Shown here piece after piece: positions 50,483 to 59,459 of a DNA stretch of 64,000 bases (positions are counted from its first letter, which is position 1; every line of letters starts with the position of its first letter). The DNA lies in assembly GCA_031549565.1 (NCBI GenBank), contig JAVBPO010000025.1, positions 5,455 through 69,454 on the forward strand. Direction: 5' to 3'. A program made the translations under genes and the position numbers. The notes beneath the pieces were generated by a model. The model was given only the letters and a program-made list of their open reading frames with translations, did not search any database and was not told where the DNA came from. Source of the stretch: JAVBSX01 sp031549565 (lineage in GTDB: Bacteria > Planctomycetota > Planctomycetia > Pirellulales > Thermoguttaceae).

Positions 50483-51011
50483 GGGGCACCTCCCTGTATT
50501 GATCGAGCATTTTATGAATTTTCGCCGGCTTGACACGTTGGTGAATATCGTCGTCGATCATCACGACCGGGGCGAGTCCGCAAGCACCGAAACAGCGCCC
50601 GACGCTAAGGGAAAAAAGACGATCGGCCGTCGTTTGGCCGACATCGATATCGAGCGAATGTTTGAGGGAAGCGAGAACTTCTTTGCCGCCGCGAACGTAA
50701 CAAGCGGTTCCCAAACAGACGCGGATCGTATGCTTGCCTCGGGGAACGGTCGTAAAGAAGGAGTAGAAAGATACCACTCCCGCGACCTCGGTGTAAGAAA
50801 GATCGAAGGCGGCGGCGATTTTGTGAAGCGCCTCTTCGGGGAGATAGCCCAGCAAACCCTGGGTCAGCTGGAGGACGGGGATCAAACTGCCCGGTCCGTC
50901 GCGGTTGTCTTGGATAATCGTGTCGAGTCGAGCCAGGAGCTCTTCTTCAGTGGTCTCACTACAGGCGCAGGAAGAAGCACGTACACCGGCTTCGGGTGTC
51001 AGGACGGACAT
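50475..51011 (-). CDS. hydC: Hydrogenase [2Fe-2S] subunit, NuoE-like
   Basis: The 178-residue NuoE/HndA-like subunit carries one [2Fe-2S] cluster ligated by CLGTACYVRGG and CFGACGLAP, and has the helical start LLARLDTIIQDNRDGPGS. It passes electrons between HydB and HydA. It is first in the operon; a strong AAGGAGAT ribosome-binding site precedes ATG 51011. The 3' end overlaps hydB by 8 nt. The size is typical. A 9-bp inverted repeat lies upstream at 51066-51094. Confidence 0.95.
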   Translation of the reverse strand: MSVLTPEAGVRASSCACSETTEEELLARLDTIIQDNRDGPGSLIPVLQLTQGLLGYLPEEALHKIAAAFDLSYTEVAGVVSFYSFFTTVPRGKHTIRVCLGTACYVRGGKEVLASLKHSLDIDVGQTTADRLFSLSVGRCFGACGLAPVVMIDDDIHQRVKPAKIHKMLDQYREVPHE

Positions 51012-51065
51012 GGACCATCTCCTTTCTATTCAGTTGATACTTGAAATGACGCTTCATCATGGAGG

Positions 51066-51094
51066 AAATTTTTTGGACAAGTGGTAAAAAATTT
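51066..51094. promoter_or_regulatory. Inverted repeat upstream of the hydrogenase operon
   Basis: Perfect 9-bp arms AAATTTTTT and AAAAAATTT, separated by 11 nt, lie about 55 nt upstream of hydC. It could be an operator or an AT-rich structural element; no known motif matches. Confidence 0.4.
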
Positions 51095-51322
51095 ATGGCG
51101 TTTTACCGTCACCCGCACATATCAAGTCCTAAAATACCACATTGGAAAACCCCAGTCAAGTTTGATAGTTAGCCCCGTCGCCTGCGACGGGCTGCACACG
51201 GATGCTCACGGCGGTTCGCAGGCGAACCGGCTCACTTCGACCTCTTCCCTAACCGAACGCATGGAGTATGATGAACGCGTGAAATTGAGTTGAACTTCAA
51301 TCCCTCTAATTCCTTTCCACCC
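51095..51322. other. Divergent intergenic region with a palindromic repeat
   Basis: Between hydC and lysC, divergent. A short inverted repeat CCCGTCGCCTGCGACGGG is at about 51174-51191, and a similar one is at about 16371-16388. No clear promoter is seen. Confidence 0.45.
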
Positions 51323-53146
51323 ATGTCTTTGATTGTTCAAAAGTTCGGCGGCACCAGCGTCGCGGATACGGAAAAAATGAAATCAGCCGCTCGAAAAGCG
51401 ATTCGGGCAACTTTGGAAGGCCATAAAGTCGTCATGGTCGTCAGCGCCATGGGAAAAACGACCGACCACCTCATCGCACTGGCGAAAGAGTTGACCGATT
51501 CGCCGAGCTCCCGTGAAATGGACATGCTCATGTCGACCGGCGAACAGGTCTCCATCTCACTCATGGCGATCGCGATCCAATCGCTCGGATACCAAGCCGT
51601 GAGCATGACCGGGGCACAGATGGGCATCAAAACCGATTCGAGCCATATGAAAGCGCGAATCCAATCGATTGCGACCGATCGTTTACAGAAAGCGCTCGAC
51701 GAAGGAAAAATCGTGATCGCCGCCGGTTTCCAAGGAATCGACGACGATTTCGAGATCACGACACTCGGGCGCGGCGGAAGCGATACGACTGCCGTCGCTT
51801 TGGCCGCCGCGCTCGGAGCGAAAGAGTGCGAAATCTACACCGACGTCGACGGCGTTTACACGACCGACCCGCGAATCCTGCCGGAAGCGCGGAAGGTGCC
51901 GAGAATTTCCTACGATGAAATGCTCGAATTGGCCAGCCTCGGCGCCGGAGTCATGCATAGCCGCTCCATCGAATTCGCCAAAAAATTCGACGTGACCGTT
52001 CACGTTCGCAGCAGTCTCAGCGACACGACCGGAACGCTCATCGTTCCGGAACCGGAATCGAAAAACGTCGCCGTGTGCGGAGCGGCCTTGTCGAAAAACG
52101 AAGCGAGAATTTCCATCATCGACGTTCCCGATCAACCTGGGGTCGCTATGCGAATCTTTGCCCGGATCGCCGCGGCGAAAATCGCGACCGACATGATCGT
52201 GCAAAACGTCGGCAACGACGACAAAACGGACATCGCTTTTACCGTACCGACCACCGATCTGGAACCGGCTCGGACAGTCGTCGCCAAAGCCGTGGAAGAG
52301 ATCGGAGCCGGCGGATTCGACGTCGACGAAAACACCGCGAAAATCTCGGTCGTCGGCCTCGGTATGGCGGACCGGCCCGGCGTCGCGGAAAAAATGTTTC
52401 GGGCTCTGGCCGACCGGGAAATCAACATTCAAATGATTACGACGAGCGAAATCAAAATCTCGGTTCTCGTTTCGAAAGAGCAGGCCAACGACGCGCTCCG
52501 GGCGGTTCACGAAGCGTTTCAACTCCAAGCGACCCCGGATTCCGAGCTTCGTCTCGGCGCCGTGACCTCACCGGCGATTGCTTCGGAAACCGGAGGAATT
52601 CAATCGATCGGCGGTCGGTCGAAGCTGTCCCGGGAAGAGATGCTCATTCGACTCGGAGCGATGGAGGACATCATCATCGATCAGATCGCGCTGGACCAGA
52701 CGCAAGCCCGGATCACGATGAGCGATTTGCCGGACCGACCCGGTTTAGCCGCGCAAATGTTTGAACGGATCGCGAAAGAATGCGTTTTGGTCGACATGAT
52801 CGTGCAGAGCGTCGGGCATGAAGGTTTGGCGAGTATCAGCTTCACCGTCTCCCGGACGAATCTCGAAAAAGTTTTGGCCGTGTGCGAGGAAATCGCGAAA
52901 GGATTCGGTTCGACGCGACCGACGCACAACCCGGCGATCGCGAAATTGTCCGTGTTCGGAACCGGCTTGCGTTCGCACACCGGATTGGCGTACCGGATGT
53001 TCAAAACGATGGCCGACGCCGGAATCAACGTCAACCTGATCAACACGAGCGAGATGTGCGTCGACATTACCGTCAACGACTCCGACGGCCAAAAAGGGTT
53101 CGAGTTGCTCCGAAACGAATTTCAGAAGGAAATTTTAGCACCGTAA
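51323..53146 (+). CDS. lysC: Aspartate kinase with four ACT domains
   Basis: It phosphorylates aspartate in the lysine, threonine and methionine pathway. The product is 607 residues. The kinase domain starts VQKFGGTSVADTEKM and has FQGIDDDFEITTLGRGGSDTTAVALAA and DVDGVYTTDPRI. Two ACT pairs follow. The first is at about 265-405 (DVPDQPGVAMRIFARIA; GMADRPGVAEKMFRALA). The second is at about 450-600 (DLPDRPGLAAQMFERIA; FGTGLRSHTGLAYRMFKTMA). Most aspartate kinases have one ACT pair in about 400-450 residues, so the regulatory part is duplicated. The ATG at 51323 is the family start; the frame extends to 51290. Confidence 0.95.
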   Translation: MSLIVQKFGGTSVADTEKMKSAARKAIRATLEGHKVVMVVSAMGKTTDHLIALAKELTDSPSSREMDMLMSTGEQVSISLMAIAIQSLGYQAVSMTGAQMGIKTDSSHMKARIQSIATDRLQKALDEGKIVIAAGFQGIDDDFEITTLGRGGSDTTAVALAAALGAKECEIYTDVDGVYTTDPRILPEARKVPRISYDEMLELASLGAGVMHSRSIEFAKKFDVTVHVRSSLSDTTGTLIVPEPESKNVAVCGAALSKNEARISIIDVPDQPGVAMRIFARIAAAKIATDMIVQNVGNDDKTDIAFTVPTTDLEPARTVVAKAVEEIGAGGFDVDENTAKISVVGLGMADRPGVAEKMFRALADREINIQMITTSEIKISVLVSKEQANDALRAVHEAFQLQATPDSELRLGAVTSPAIASETGGIQSIGGRSKLSREEMLIRLGAMEDIIIDQIALDQTQARITMSDLPDRPGLAAQMFERIAKECVLVDMIVQSVGHEGLASISFTVSRTNLEKVLAVCEEIAKGFGSTRPTHNPAIAKLSVFGTGLRSHTGLAYRMFKTMADAGINVNLINTSEMCVDITVNDSDGQKGFELLRNEFQKEILAP

Positions 53147-53216
53147 TAGTAGTCAGTAGCCGGTAGTCGGTAGTCAGTCGATCTTGCTGCCGTCTGCCGT
53201 CTTCCGTCTGCCGTCT
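53147..53216. repeat. Heptamer tandem array 5
   Basis: TAGTAGT, CAGTAGC, CGGTAGT and CGGTAGT-type units (53147-53174) are followed by four GCCGTCT-type units (53189-53216, one TCCGTCT). It ends 5 nt before the AraD-like start. Confidence 0.9.
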
Positions 53217-53221
53217 TACTC

Positions 53222-53977
53222 ATGAAAGAACGCGTTTATCTTGCCAATAAGGAATTGGTCGAACACGGTTTGGTCGTGTTGACCTGGGGGAACGCGAGCG
53301 CGGTCTCGGAGGATCGGACCCGGGTCGTGATCAAGCCGAGCGGCGTCGATTACGCAACGATGTCCGCCGAGGATATGGTCGTCGTCGACTTGGACGGTAA
53401 TGTCCTTGAAGGGAAGTGGAAACCGTCGTCTGACACCGCGACGCATCTTTATTTATACCGCCGGTTTCCGACGCTCGGCGGCATCGTTCACACGCACAGC
53501 CGTTGGGCGACGATGTTCGCGCAAGCGCGGCGGGAAATCCGCTGTTTCGGAACGACGCACGCCGATCATTTTCACGGTTCGGTTCCGCTCACCAGGCCGC
53601 TCACCAAATCGGAAGTGGAAACCGATTACGAAAAAAACACCGGGGCGGTCATCGTCGAACGCTTCACGGACAAGTCGGAACGATTCCCGATTCCCAATCA
53701 CGTTCCCAAGGCGATATCACCGGACGAATTCCCAGGCGTGCTCGTCGCCGGACACGGCCCGTTCACTTGGGGCCCGAGCGTCGAAGCCGCCGTAAAGAAC
53801 GCGATCGCGCTGGAAAACATCGCCCAAATCGCGTTCGGAACCCAGATGCTCGCCCTGGAGCGAAATTTTCTGTACAACGACGAACTCCATTTCCGCGAAG
53901 CGCCGCCGCTGGAGGGGTACGTTCTCGAAAAACATTACGCCCGCAAACACGGCAAAGATGCCTATTACGGTCAATAA
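53222..53977 (+). CDS. araD: L-ribulose-5-phosphate 4-epimerase, AraD-like
   Basis: It interconverts L-ribulose 5-phosphate and D-xylulose 5-phosphate, joining arabinose use to the pentose phosphate pathway. The product is 251 residues. Class II aldolase-like fold motifs: LVVLTWGNASAVSEDR, VVIKPSGVDY, zinc-site HTHSRWATMFAQA and ADHFHGSVPLT, and HGPFTWG near the end. A fuculose-phosphate or ascorbate-type substrate cannot be excluded, but the overall similarity is to AraD/UlaF. The ATG at 53222 lies just after a heptamer array. No arabinose kinase or isomerase is adjacent. Confidence 0.93.
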   Translation: MKERVYLANKELVEHGLVVLTWGNASAVSEDRTRVVIKPSGVDYATMSAEDMVVVDLDGNVLEGKWKPSSDTATHLYLYRRFPTLGGIVHTHSRWATMFAQARREIRCFGTTHADHFHGSVPLTRPLTKSEVETDYEKNTGAVIVERFTDKSERFPIPNHVPKAISPDEFPGVLVAGHGPFTWGPSVEAAVKNAIALENIAQIAFGTQMLALERNFLYNDELHFREAPPLEGYVLEKHYARKHGKDAYYGQ

Positions 53978-53982
53978 AAGAG

Positions 53983-54011
53983 CCGGGGATGAAGCGTAGC
54001 GCAATCCCCGG
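53983..54011. terminator. Hairpin between convergent araD and the ferritin-like gene
   Basis: CCGGGGAT (53983-53990) and ATCCCCGG (54004-54011) form an 8-bp stem with a 13-nt loop, in the gap between converging genes. There is no clear T tract. Confidence 0.5.
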
Positions 54012-54014
54012 GCA

Positions 54015-54911
54015 TTACAAATCGATCCCCAGCATCGCTTTGGCGATCAATCCGATTGCGAAGGAAATCGCCGCGACTCCGAGACTAATGGACGCCATTT
54101 CCGCGAAGCGCCGATAAAACGGAACCGATTGCGCGACGGAAATGTAGTAATTAAAGAAGAAAATAATCAGCACAACGACCAGCAGCATGATCGCGAACGC
54201 CGCCAGGTAGAGCCGGTTCGGCAAGAGCAGGTAAGGCGACACCATCAGCGCGACGGTAATCAGGTAAGCGGCGCCGGTGTAGAGGCTGGATTTCAGGGCC
54301 TTCGCGTTGCCGCCGGCCCGTTCGGCCAAATAGTTCGATGCGGCCATCGAGAGCGTTGCGGAAACGCCGGTAATGATCGCGGCCAACGCAACGAGCCGGG
54401 TATTGGCCAGCGCGAACGTCAAGCCCGCGATCGTTCCGGTCAGTTCGACCAGGGCGTCATTGAGTCCCAGCACCATCGAACCGACGTAATGCAGCCGTTC
54501 CTCGTCCAGCATGGCAAGCAGGCGGCGTTCGTGTTCTTCCTCTTCGGCAATGATCGCGTGGACTTCGGGAATATCGTTTTCGATCAATCGCAAATCCTTG
54601 ATACCGTATTCTTCCCACTGCTCGAAATACCGGATCGTAAACGTATCGCCCAGGATCCGGCTCATCAGTTTATAGAACGCGATTTTCAAACGATTCGGGC
54701 GGACTTCCTGCCCGGTATATCCTTTCCAAAATTCGTAGTGACGCCGCTCCGCTTCCGCGATTTCCAGCAGTGCGGCTTTGTTGTTCGCGTCTTTTTGACG
54801 TCGGGCAATGGATTCGTACAAAATGCTGCCGGCCAGCTCGTTACGTTGGAATCGCAATAATCGTTCCCGCACGGCGGAGCGGATCGGGGGTGTCTCGGGA
54901 GAATTCGGCAT
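54015..54911 (-). CDS. Ferritin-like/VIT1 fusion, MbfA-type membrane-bound ferritin
   Basis: The 298-residue protein joins a rubrerythrin-like four-helix domain (about 20-145) to a CCC1/VIT1-type membrane domain (about 150-298). The first has paired E and ExxH motifs, e.g. EIAEAERRHYEFW and IAEEEEHERRLLAML. The second has about five helices, including ASNYLAERAGGNAKALKSS. In studied relatives (MbfA) this architecture exports or stores iron and responds to oxidative stress. I take ATG 54911; a TTG at 54923 would add four residues. It converges with araD. Confidence 0.9.
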   Translation of the reverse strand: MPNSPETPPIRSAVRERLLRFQRNELAGSILYESIARRQKDANNKAALLEIAEAERRHYEFWKGYTGQEVRPNRLKIAFYKLMSRILGDTFTIRYFEQWEEYGIKDLRLIENDIPEVHAIIAEEEEHERRLLAMLDEERLHYVGSMVLGLNDALVELTGTIAGLTFALANTRLVALAAIITGVSATLSMAASNYLAERAGGNAKALKSSLYTGAAYLITVALMVSPYLLLPNRLYLAAFAIMLLVVVLIIFFFNYYISVAQSVPFYRRFAEMASISLGVAAISFAIGLIAKAMLGIDL

Positions 54912-55099
54912 CGCGTCGGTCAATAGAGTGGAAACGGTTCATTCTATTGAAAAATCCCCCCGCGCAAAGAGCCGCGTCTGTCCGGAAAAAAGAACGCTTA
55001 CCGTATCGCTGGCCACGCTTGTTGTTTGTGGTAGACTGGACGGGATTGCCTTTTCGTGTCAAGGGTGGAACCGTTTCCGCCGCTAACGGGTTACGTAAG

Positions 55100-55522
55100 A
55101 TGCGTTCACCGAATCAACTTTGTCCGCCGTCCGCTTCGCTGAATTTGACGCCGATGATCGACGTCGTGTTCCTGTTGATCATCTTTTTTATCGTTTCCAA
55201 TAAGATGATCCAGCAGGAAACCTCGGTCGAATTGCGTTTGCCGACGGCGAAAACCGGCATGCTTGAGGATAATCTCGAGCTTGCGATGCGGAAAGAGGTG
55301 ATCAACGTTCGGGCCGAAGGGGAGCTGATGCTCCGCGCGCAGCCGGTAACGCTGGAGGAACTCCGGGAATATTTTCGAACCAAACGCGAACAGGGAGAAC
55401 GGGATCTGCAAGTGGTCATCGGCACCAACCGCGACGTGCCCGCCAAAGCGATCAAGCCGATCCTGCTCCTATGCGCCGAATCCGGAATCTGGAACGTCTC
55501 GTTTAAGACGATCAAGGAATGA
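55100..55522 (+). CDS. exbD: ExbD/TolR-family biopolymer transport protein
   Basis: The 140-residue protein has the ExbD start SLNLTPMIDVVFLLIIFFIV, in which the conserved Asp of the proton path is present. A periplasmic domain with VEGELMLRAQPVTLEEL and VVIGTNRDVPAKAIKP follows. It should work with an ExbB/TolQ partner and TonB-like protein, neither of which is near, so the gene looks orphaned. I take ATG 55100; the longer open frame lies over the antisense ferritin-like gene. Its last 11 nt overlap the convergent 1188-residue gene. Confidence 0.88.
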   Translation: MRSPNQLCPPSASLNLTPMIDVVFLLIIFFIVSNKMIQQETSVELRLPTAKTGMLEDNLELAMRKEVINVRAEGELMLRAQPVTLEELREYFRTKREQGERDLQVVIGTNRDVPAKAIKPILLLCAESGIWNVSFKTIKE

Positions 55523-58500
55523 CGCCGATTTCATTGATCTTCCACCAGTCCCACGGAAGCGTGATGCTTCGCAGGACGCGATTGCGGGTTTTTTCGGCCT
55601 GAATTTTTTCGGCAACCTCTTTCGCCTGTTCCGGGAAGTGGGCGTTGGCGTATCCCTGGGCGACGTGAGAAAGGAAATAGTCGTCGCTCCCCTCCTTTTC
55701 GACCATGGTTAAAAGGTCGTCGAGCACCCGCTTCGCGTCGTCGGTAAAACCGGCCCGGGCAAGGACGAATCCCATGCTTGCGGTATGGGTGACACACCGA
55801 TGCAGACTGTCTTCCGGACGACGCTCATTGACGTACGTTTTCATCGATTCGACGGAATCAAGACACAATTTTCGAACGTCGTCTTTGAACAAATCGCTCC
55901 GCACGCCGGACACCGTCGGCCAAAGCGTACCGGAACGATGCTCCGCGTCCCCGATGTCGAGCAAATCGAGAACGTGGCTCCAGAGCTGTTTCGCTTCTTC
56001 GGTGCGTCCGCAGAGGGCGTAAGTGTCGGCGCACCGGGCGAGGGCCGACTCCAAGGATCCACGAACTCCGCACACCGCCAATTCCTCTTTCGTCAGGCAG
56101 TTTTTGTACGCAACGATCCGCTCGACCAGTCTCAACGCTTTTTCCTGTTCGCCGGTTTGTACCAGAATCTCCAGCGGCGAAGCTTGATGCGAGAGCTCGA
56201 CAAAGGTCGACCAGGCATAACGGCTGAGTTTTTTCTTGTCCTCGGGTGAGATGCCGCCGTTCGGCATGATCGTGACTTCCGGCTTCCCCGTCAGAGGCGG
56301 CAGCTTCGCTTTGAGGCGGTTTTCGTACTTTTGCACGGCGATCTGGTGCAACAATTCCCTGTCCCCGGACCGCCGGACCGCCGAAAGGAGTTGGTGGTCC
56401 CAATACGAAGATTGTTCTTGCGGAGTCGGTATTTTTTTCAACAAGGAAATCGCTTCGTCGATCAATTCTTTTTCCTGTTCCGCGTTGCCCTGATCGCGGG
56501 CATCCCCGGCAAGCAGGGATAAGAGCCGGATTCTCGTTCCGGCGTCTTTCATTTGTCGAACTCTTTCCGCCAACTCCGGAATCGAAAATTGCCAACGACC
56601 GCCGTTGAGGAAAAGATCGAAGTACGCGTCCCCTTTCGGCCATCCCTCGAAGGTGTCGTCGATTTCCTTGAGTAAGGCGTCGAATTCGTCGAGGCTTTTG
56701 ACGCCGTTTTGATATTTCCTCCGCACGATTTTCGATTCGTTCAGCGTTTTGAAGTGTTTGCGTATTTCGGCGGCCGTTTCATTTTCTCCCTTCGCCTTCA
56801 AAGCGGTCGCGATTTCGTAGAGGTGCCAGTCGATTTGAGTGTCGAGGAATTCGTCCGGCTTATCCTTGCGTGCTTCGCGGCTGGAATCGACGACGTCGAG
56901 CATCTCCTTTGTTACGGATTTCGCGGCGTCATTTTGGCCGAGTTCGAGCAGGGCGAGGATCACGCTTTTGTAACGCTCGACGCGGAACCAGGCGTATCCC
57001 GGATCCGATTCGGTTCGCGCTTGACTGAGATTGTCGGCGAGATTATCGATATCGAAATCGATCCCGGTCGGTCTTTTACGGAGCATCCCGACCGGACGGG
57101 GCGTCGCGACGCGGATTTCGCCGACGTCGAGCGTCGGCGGCTCCGTTTGCGTTTCGGCAATCGTCGTCCGGAATCCGCCGATCTGCCAATATTCCGCCCC
57201 ACCGTCGTCGTTCTTTTCCTTGATGTAATGAAAGTCGTACGTTTCGTCGGGCAGCAGGTCGTCAATCGCGAATCGTCCGTCGGAATCGGTCGTGATCGTG
57301 TCGCAAAACGGCTTGTTGTTGATGCCGTCCATGAGATTTTGGCCGCAGCTCACGTGCGAAACGGATTCGTACCGTAATCGATATTCCACTTCCGCTCCGG
57401 CAAGCGGTTCGCCGGTTTCCAAATTCACGATCCGGCCCGTTACGGAAACGAGCGGACGAAGCTTCAGCGTGATCTCACGTTGATTCCCCGGAACGATCGC
57501 GTGAATCCCTTGCCTGGCGACCGCATCGCAGACGCAGATTCGCAGGACATTATTGAGACGCTCGAACTCGAATCGACCGTCGGCGTCGGTTTGGGGGTAC
57601 GGCCAAAACCGAATATCTCTGGAGTTGGTGCCCGAATACGCTGCCGGTGCGGTCCGGAGGAGAACCTCCCGTCGTGGGGCGGGCTCCCAATTTCCGGCGG
57701 CGTCACGAGTCAACACGGTTCCGCAAAAGACGCTTGTTTCTTCCGTTTGAACGGGAATTTCAACGGTGCGCTCACGATGCCCCGGATCGTATTTCACCTC
57801 GAATTCGTGATCGTCGCCGAACGGGTCGTGTTCCCGGGCGTCCTCCAGGCGAACTGTATACCGTCCCGACCCGACGGGGATTGTCAGGCAACCGTTTTCA
57901 TCGGTTCGGAAACGACCGACGGCATTGGTCGGAAAACTGTAACACTGCATACCCCGATAGATCGGAACCCGGAATCCTTTCGGGACCGGTTCGTTTCCGA
58001 CGCGGCGAACGTCGTGTTCGTTCTTTCCCAGAATGTTGACGCCGACTTTCCGATTCGCGTACGAACGCTGTTTGTCCGGATCGCCGACGAATTTCAACGT
58101 GATCATCGTCGCCGGTTCCATTGTGATATCGAAATGTTCGACCGGCTTGCCCGGCAGAATCGCGAAATCGTCCTGGGCCGGAAACGCCCAATCCTCCGTT
58201 GCCGGGGCGCTCATGAGATACCACTGGTACGGCGGCAGAAAAACCGTATAACGCCCCTGCTGGTCGGTCGTCGCGGTCGTCGTTCGATCGCTCAGGCACG
58301 GTCCGGTTCCCGTCGCCGTGATTTTCAAGTCGGCGACCGGTTTTCCGTCCGAATCGCGTACGGTTCCACTGACGGGGACGCGTCGGATGAATTCTTGAAC
58401 GAAAACCGTTTCTTGACCGCCGACCCGCAATTCCGGCTCGCAAGTCCGGACGTAATCGCCGAACCCGTCTTTGGGACGAATCCCGAGCTGTCCCCTTGCC

Positions 58501-59078
58501 CAAGCGGGAAATTCGGCGAGCACCGCCGTTCCCTGGTCGTCCGTCCAAAAGGGGATGGGCCAGGAAATGGACGGCGCGATAATCAATTCGTTTCCGACCA
58601 ACCGGGGCGGGCCGGCGATTCCGTACAGCGAAAATTCCACCCCTTGAATTCCGCGACCGTCCGTATCGACCGCCCGGAGTATCAGCGGCGTGATGCCGTT
58701 GAGCGAAAGCGCGATCGGTTTTTCGGGGGCGGCGTAAAACGGATTGCCCCGCTCCGTTTCCCGATTCTTTTCGTTGAGCAGCATACGATAATCGAACCCG
58801 GCTCCGCCCCGCCAGGCAAAGATGCAAGTCGGCGTTTTTCCTTCCGGAATTTCAAGCTCGAACTTTCCGGTCCAACGAAAAAGCATCGGACCGGTTTCCG
58901 GGGTCGCGACGTAAAACTGATCCGGCGCGGTTCCGTCGGCAAGCGTAACGGTTCCGCGAAGCACACGGCCCGAACTGGGTGGTTCCTCAATCGGCGAACC
59001 GAACGAACGAGAACAAATCGCAATGGTATAAATTGCAACGAATAACAGACCGGGCGTAAAAAGAAGGGACTTTTTCAT
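55512..59078 (-). CDS. Large secreted protein with carboxypeptidase-regulatory-like domains
   Basis: The 1188-residue protein has a signal peptide (MKKSLLFTPGLLFVAIYTIAIC). A first half holds several CarboxypepD_reg/Ig-like modules, for example VPVSGTVRDSDGKPVADLKITATG, split as VPVSGTVRD and GKPVADLKITATG, and VTGRIVNLETGEPLAGAEVEY. The second half, from about 660, is helical and TPR-like (NDAAKSVTKEMLDVVD; AKRVLDDLLTMVEKEG). Such proteins are common in planctomycetes. Their role, often linked to M56 or sigma-factor systems, is not known. The ATG at 59078 begins the signal peptide. It overlaps convergent exbD by 11 nt. Confidence 0.8.
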   Translation of the reverse strand: MKKSLLFTPGLLFVAIYTIAICSRSFGSPIEEPPSSGRVLRGTVTLADGTAPDQFYVATPETGPMLFRWTGKFELEIPEGKTPTCIFAWRGGAGFDYRMLLNEKNRETERGNPFYAAPEKPIALSLNGITPLILRAVDTDGRGIQGVEFSLYGIAGPPRLVGNELIIAPSISWPIPFWTDDQGTAVLAEFPAWARGQLGIRPKDGFGDYVRTCEPELRVGGQETVFVQEFIRRVPVSGTVRDSDGKPVADLKITATGTGPCLSDRTTTATTDQQGRYTVFLPPYQWYLMSAPATEDWAFPAQDDFAILPGKPVEHFDITMEPATMITLKFVGDPDKQRSYANRKVGVNILGKNEHDVRRVGNEPVPKGFRVPIYRGMQCYSFPTNAVGRFRTDENGCLTIPVGSGRYTVRLEDAREHDPFGDDHEFEVKYDPGHRERTVEIPVQTEETSVFCGTVLTRDAAGNWEPAPRREVLLRTAPAAYSGTNSRDIRFWPYPQTDADGRFEFERLNNVLRICVCDAVARQGIHAIVPGNQREITLKLRPLVSVTGRIVNLETGEPLAGAEVEYRLRYESVSHVSCGQNLMDGINNKPFCDTITTDSDGRFAIDDLLPDETYDFHYIKEKNDDGGAEYWQIGGFRTTIAETQTEPPTLDVGEIRVATPRPVGMLRKRPTGIDFDIDNLADNLSQARTESDPGYAWFRVERYKSVILALLELGQNDAAKSVTKEMLDVVDSSREARKDKPDEFLDTQIDWHLYEIATALKAKGENETAAEIRKHFKTLNESKIVRRKYQNGVKSLDEFDALLKEIDDTFEGWPKGDAYFDLFLNGGRWQFSIPELAERVRQMKDAGTRIRLLSLLAGDARDQGNAEQEKELIDEAISLLKKIPTPQEQSSYWDHQLLSAVRRSGDRELLHQIAVQKYENRLKAKLPPLTGKPEVTIMPNGGISPEDKKKLSRYAWSTFVELSHQASPLEILVQTGEQEKALRLVERIVAYKNCLTKEELAVCGVRGSLESALARCADTYALCGRTEEAKQLWSHVLDLLDIGDAEHRSGTLWPTVSGVRSDLFKDDVRKLCLDSVESMKTYVNERRPEDSLHRCVTHTASMGFVLARAGFTDDAKRVLDDLLTMVEKEGSDDYFLSHVAQGYANAHFPEQAKEVAEKIQAEKTRNRVLRSITLPWDWWKINEIGVIP

Positions 59079-59304
59079 GAGATGCCGCGACAAAACAAAG
59101 GAGGAACAGGATCAACGTAATTATCATTCATCCTGTTCCTCATGTAAATCCTGTCCAAGAAAAATGCGTGTCGCGACTGGAGTATCGAAACTTAGATGGG
59201 GGTGAAGCTGTTTGACGCTTCATCTCCCCTCACCCTAACCCTCTCCCCGGGAATACCGGGGAGAGGGGACCGGCGTTTCGGTTGTTACAACCTGCTTCTT
59301 CTTG
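59079..59304. other. Intergenic stretch with a GC-rich hairpin
   Basis: A perfect 12-bp stem CCCTCTCCCCGG (59239-59250) and CCGGGGAGAGGG (59256-59267) with a 5-nt loop lies here, after CCCTCACCCTAA-type sequence. This is a dispersed repeat type seen in many bacterial genomes. No gene is recognised. Confidence 0.6.
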
Positions 59305-59415
59305 CATAACCCGGGACGCCCCGGTAGGCGGTAGGAGCTTCCGCTCCGATAAATAACCCGCAAAATGGTCGTTGCACTCCCGATTTTGCTAATCATTGTG
59401 AAATAATTAACAATC
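59305..59415. repeat. Dispersed element, family C copy 2 (inverted)
   Basis: From CATAACCCGGGACGCCCCGG to CAATC, this is the reverse complement of 36055-36163 with a few changes. Confidence 0.88.
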
Positions 59416-59459
59416 TTTCCCTGTAATTGTATACTCGACCTAAATTACCGCAGCCCCTC

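Noticed and set aside
59228..59267. Telomere-like CCCTAACCC sequence
   Set aside because: It is a short stretch next to a perfect hairpin of a common dispersed bacterial repeat, not a telomere.
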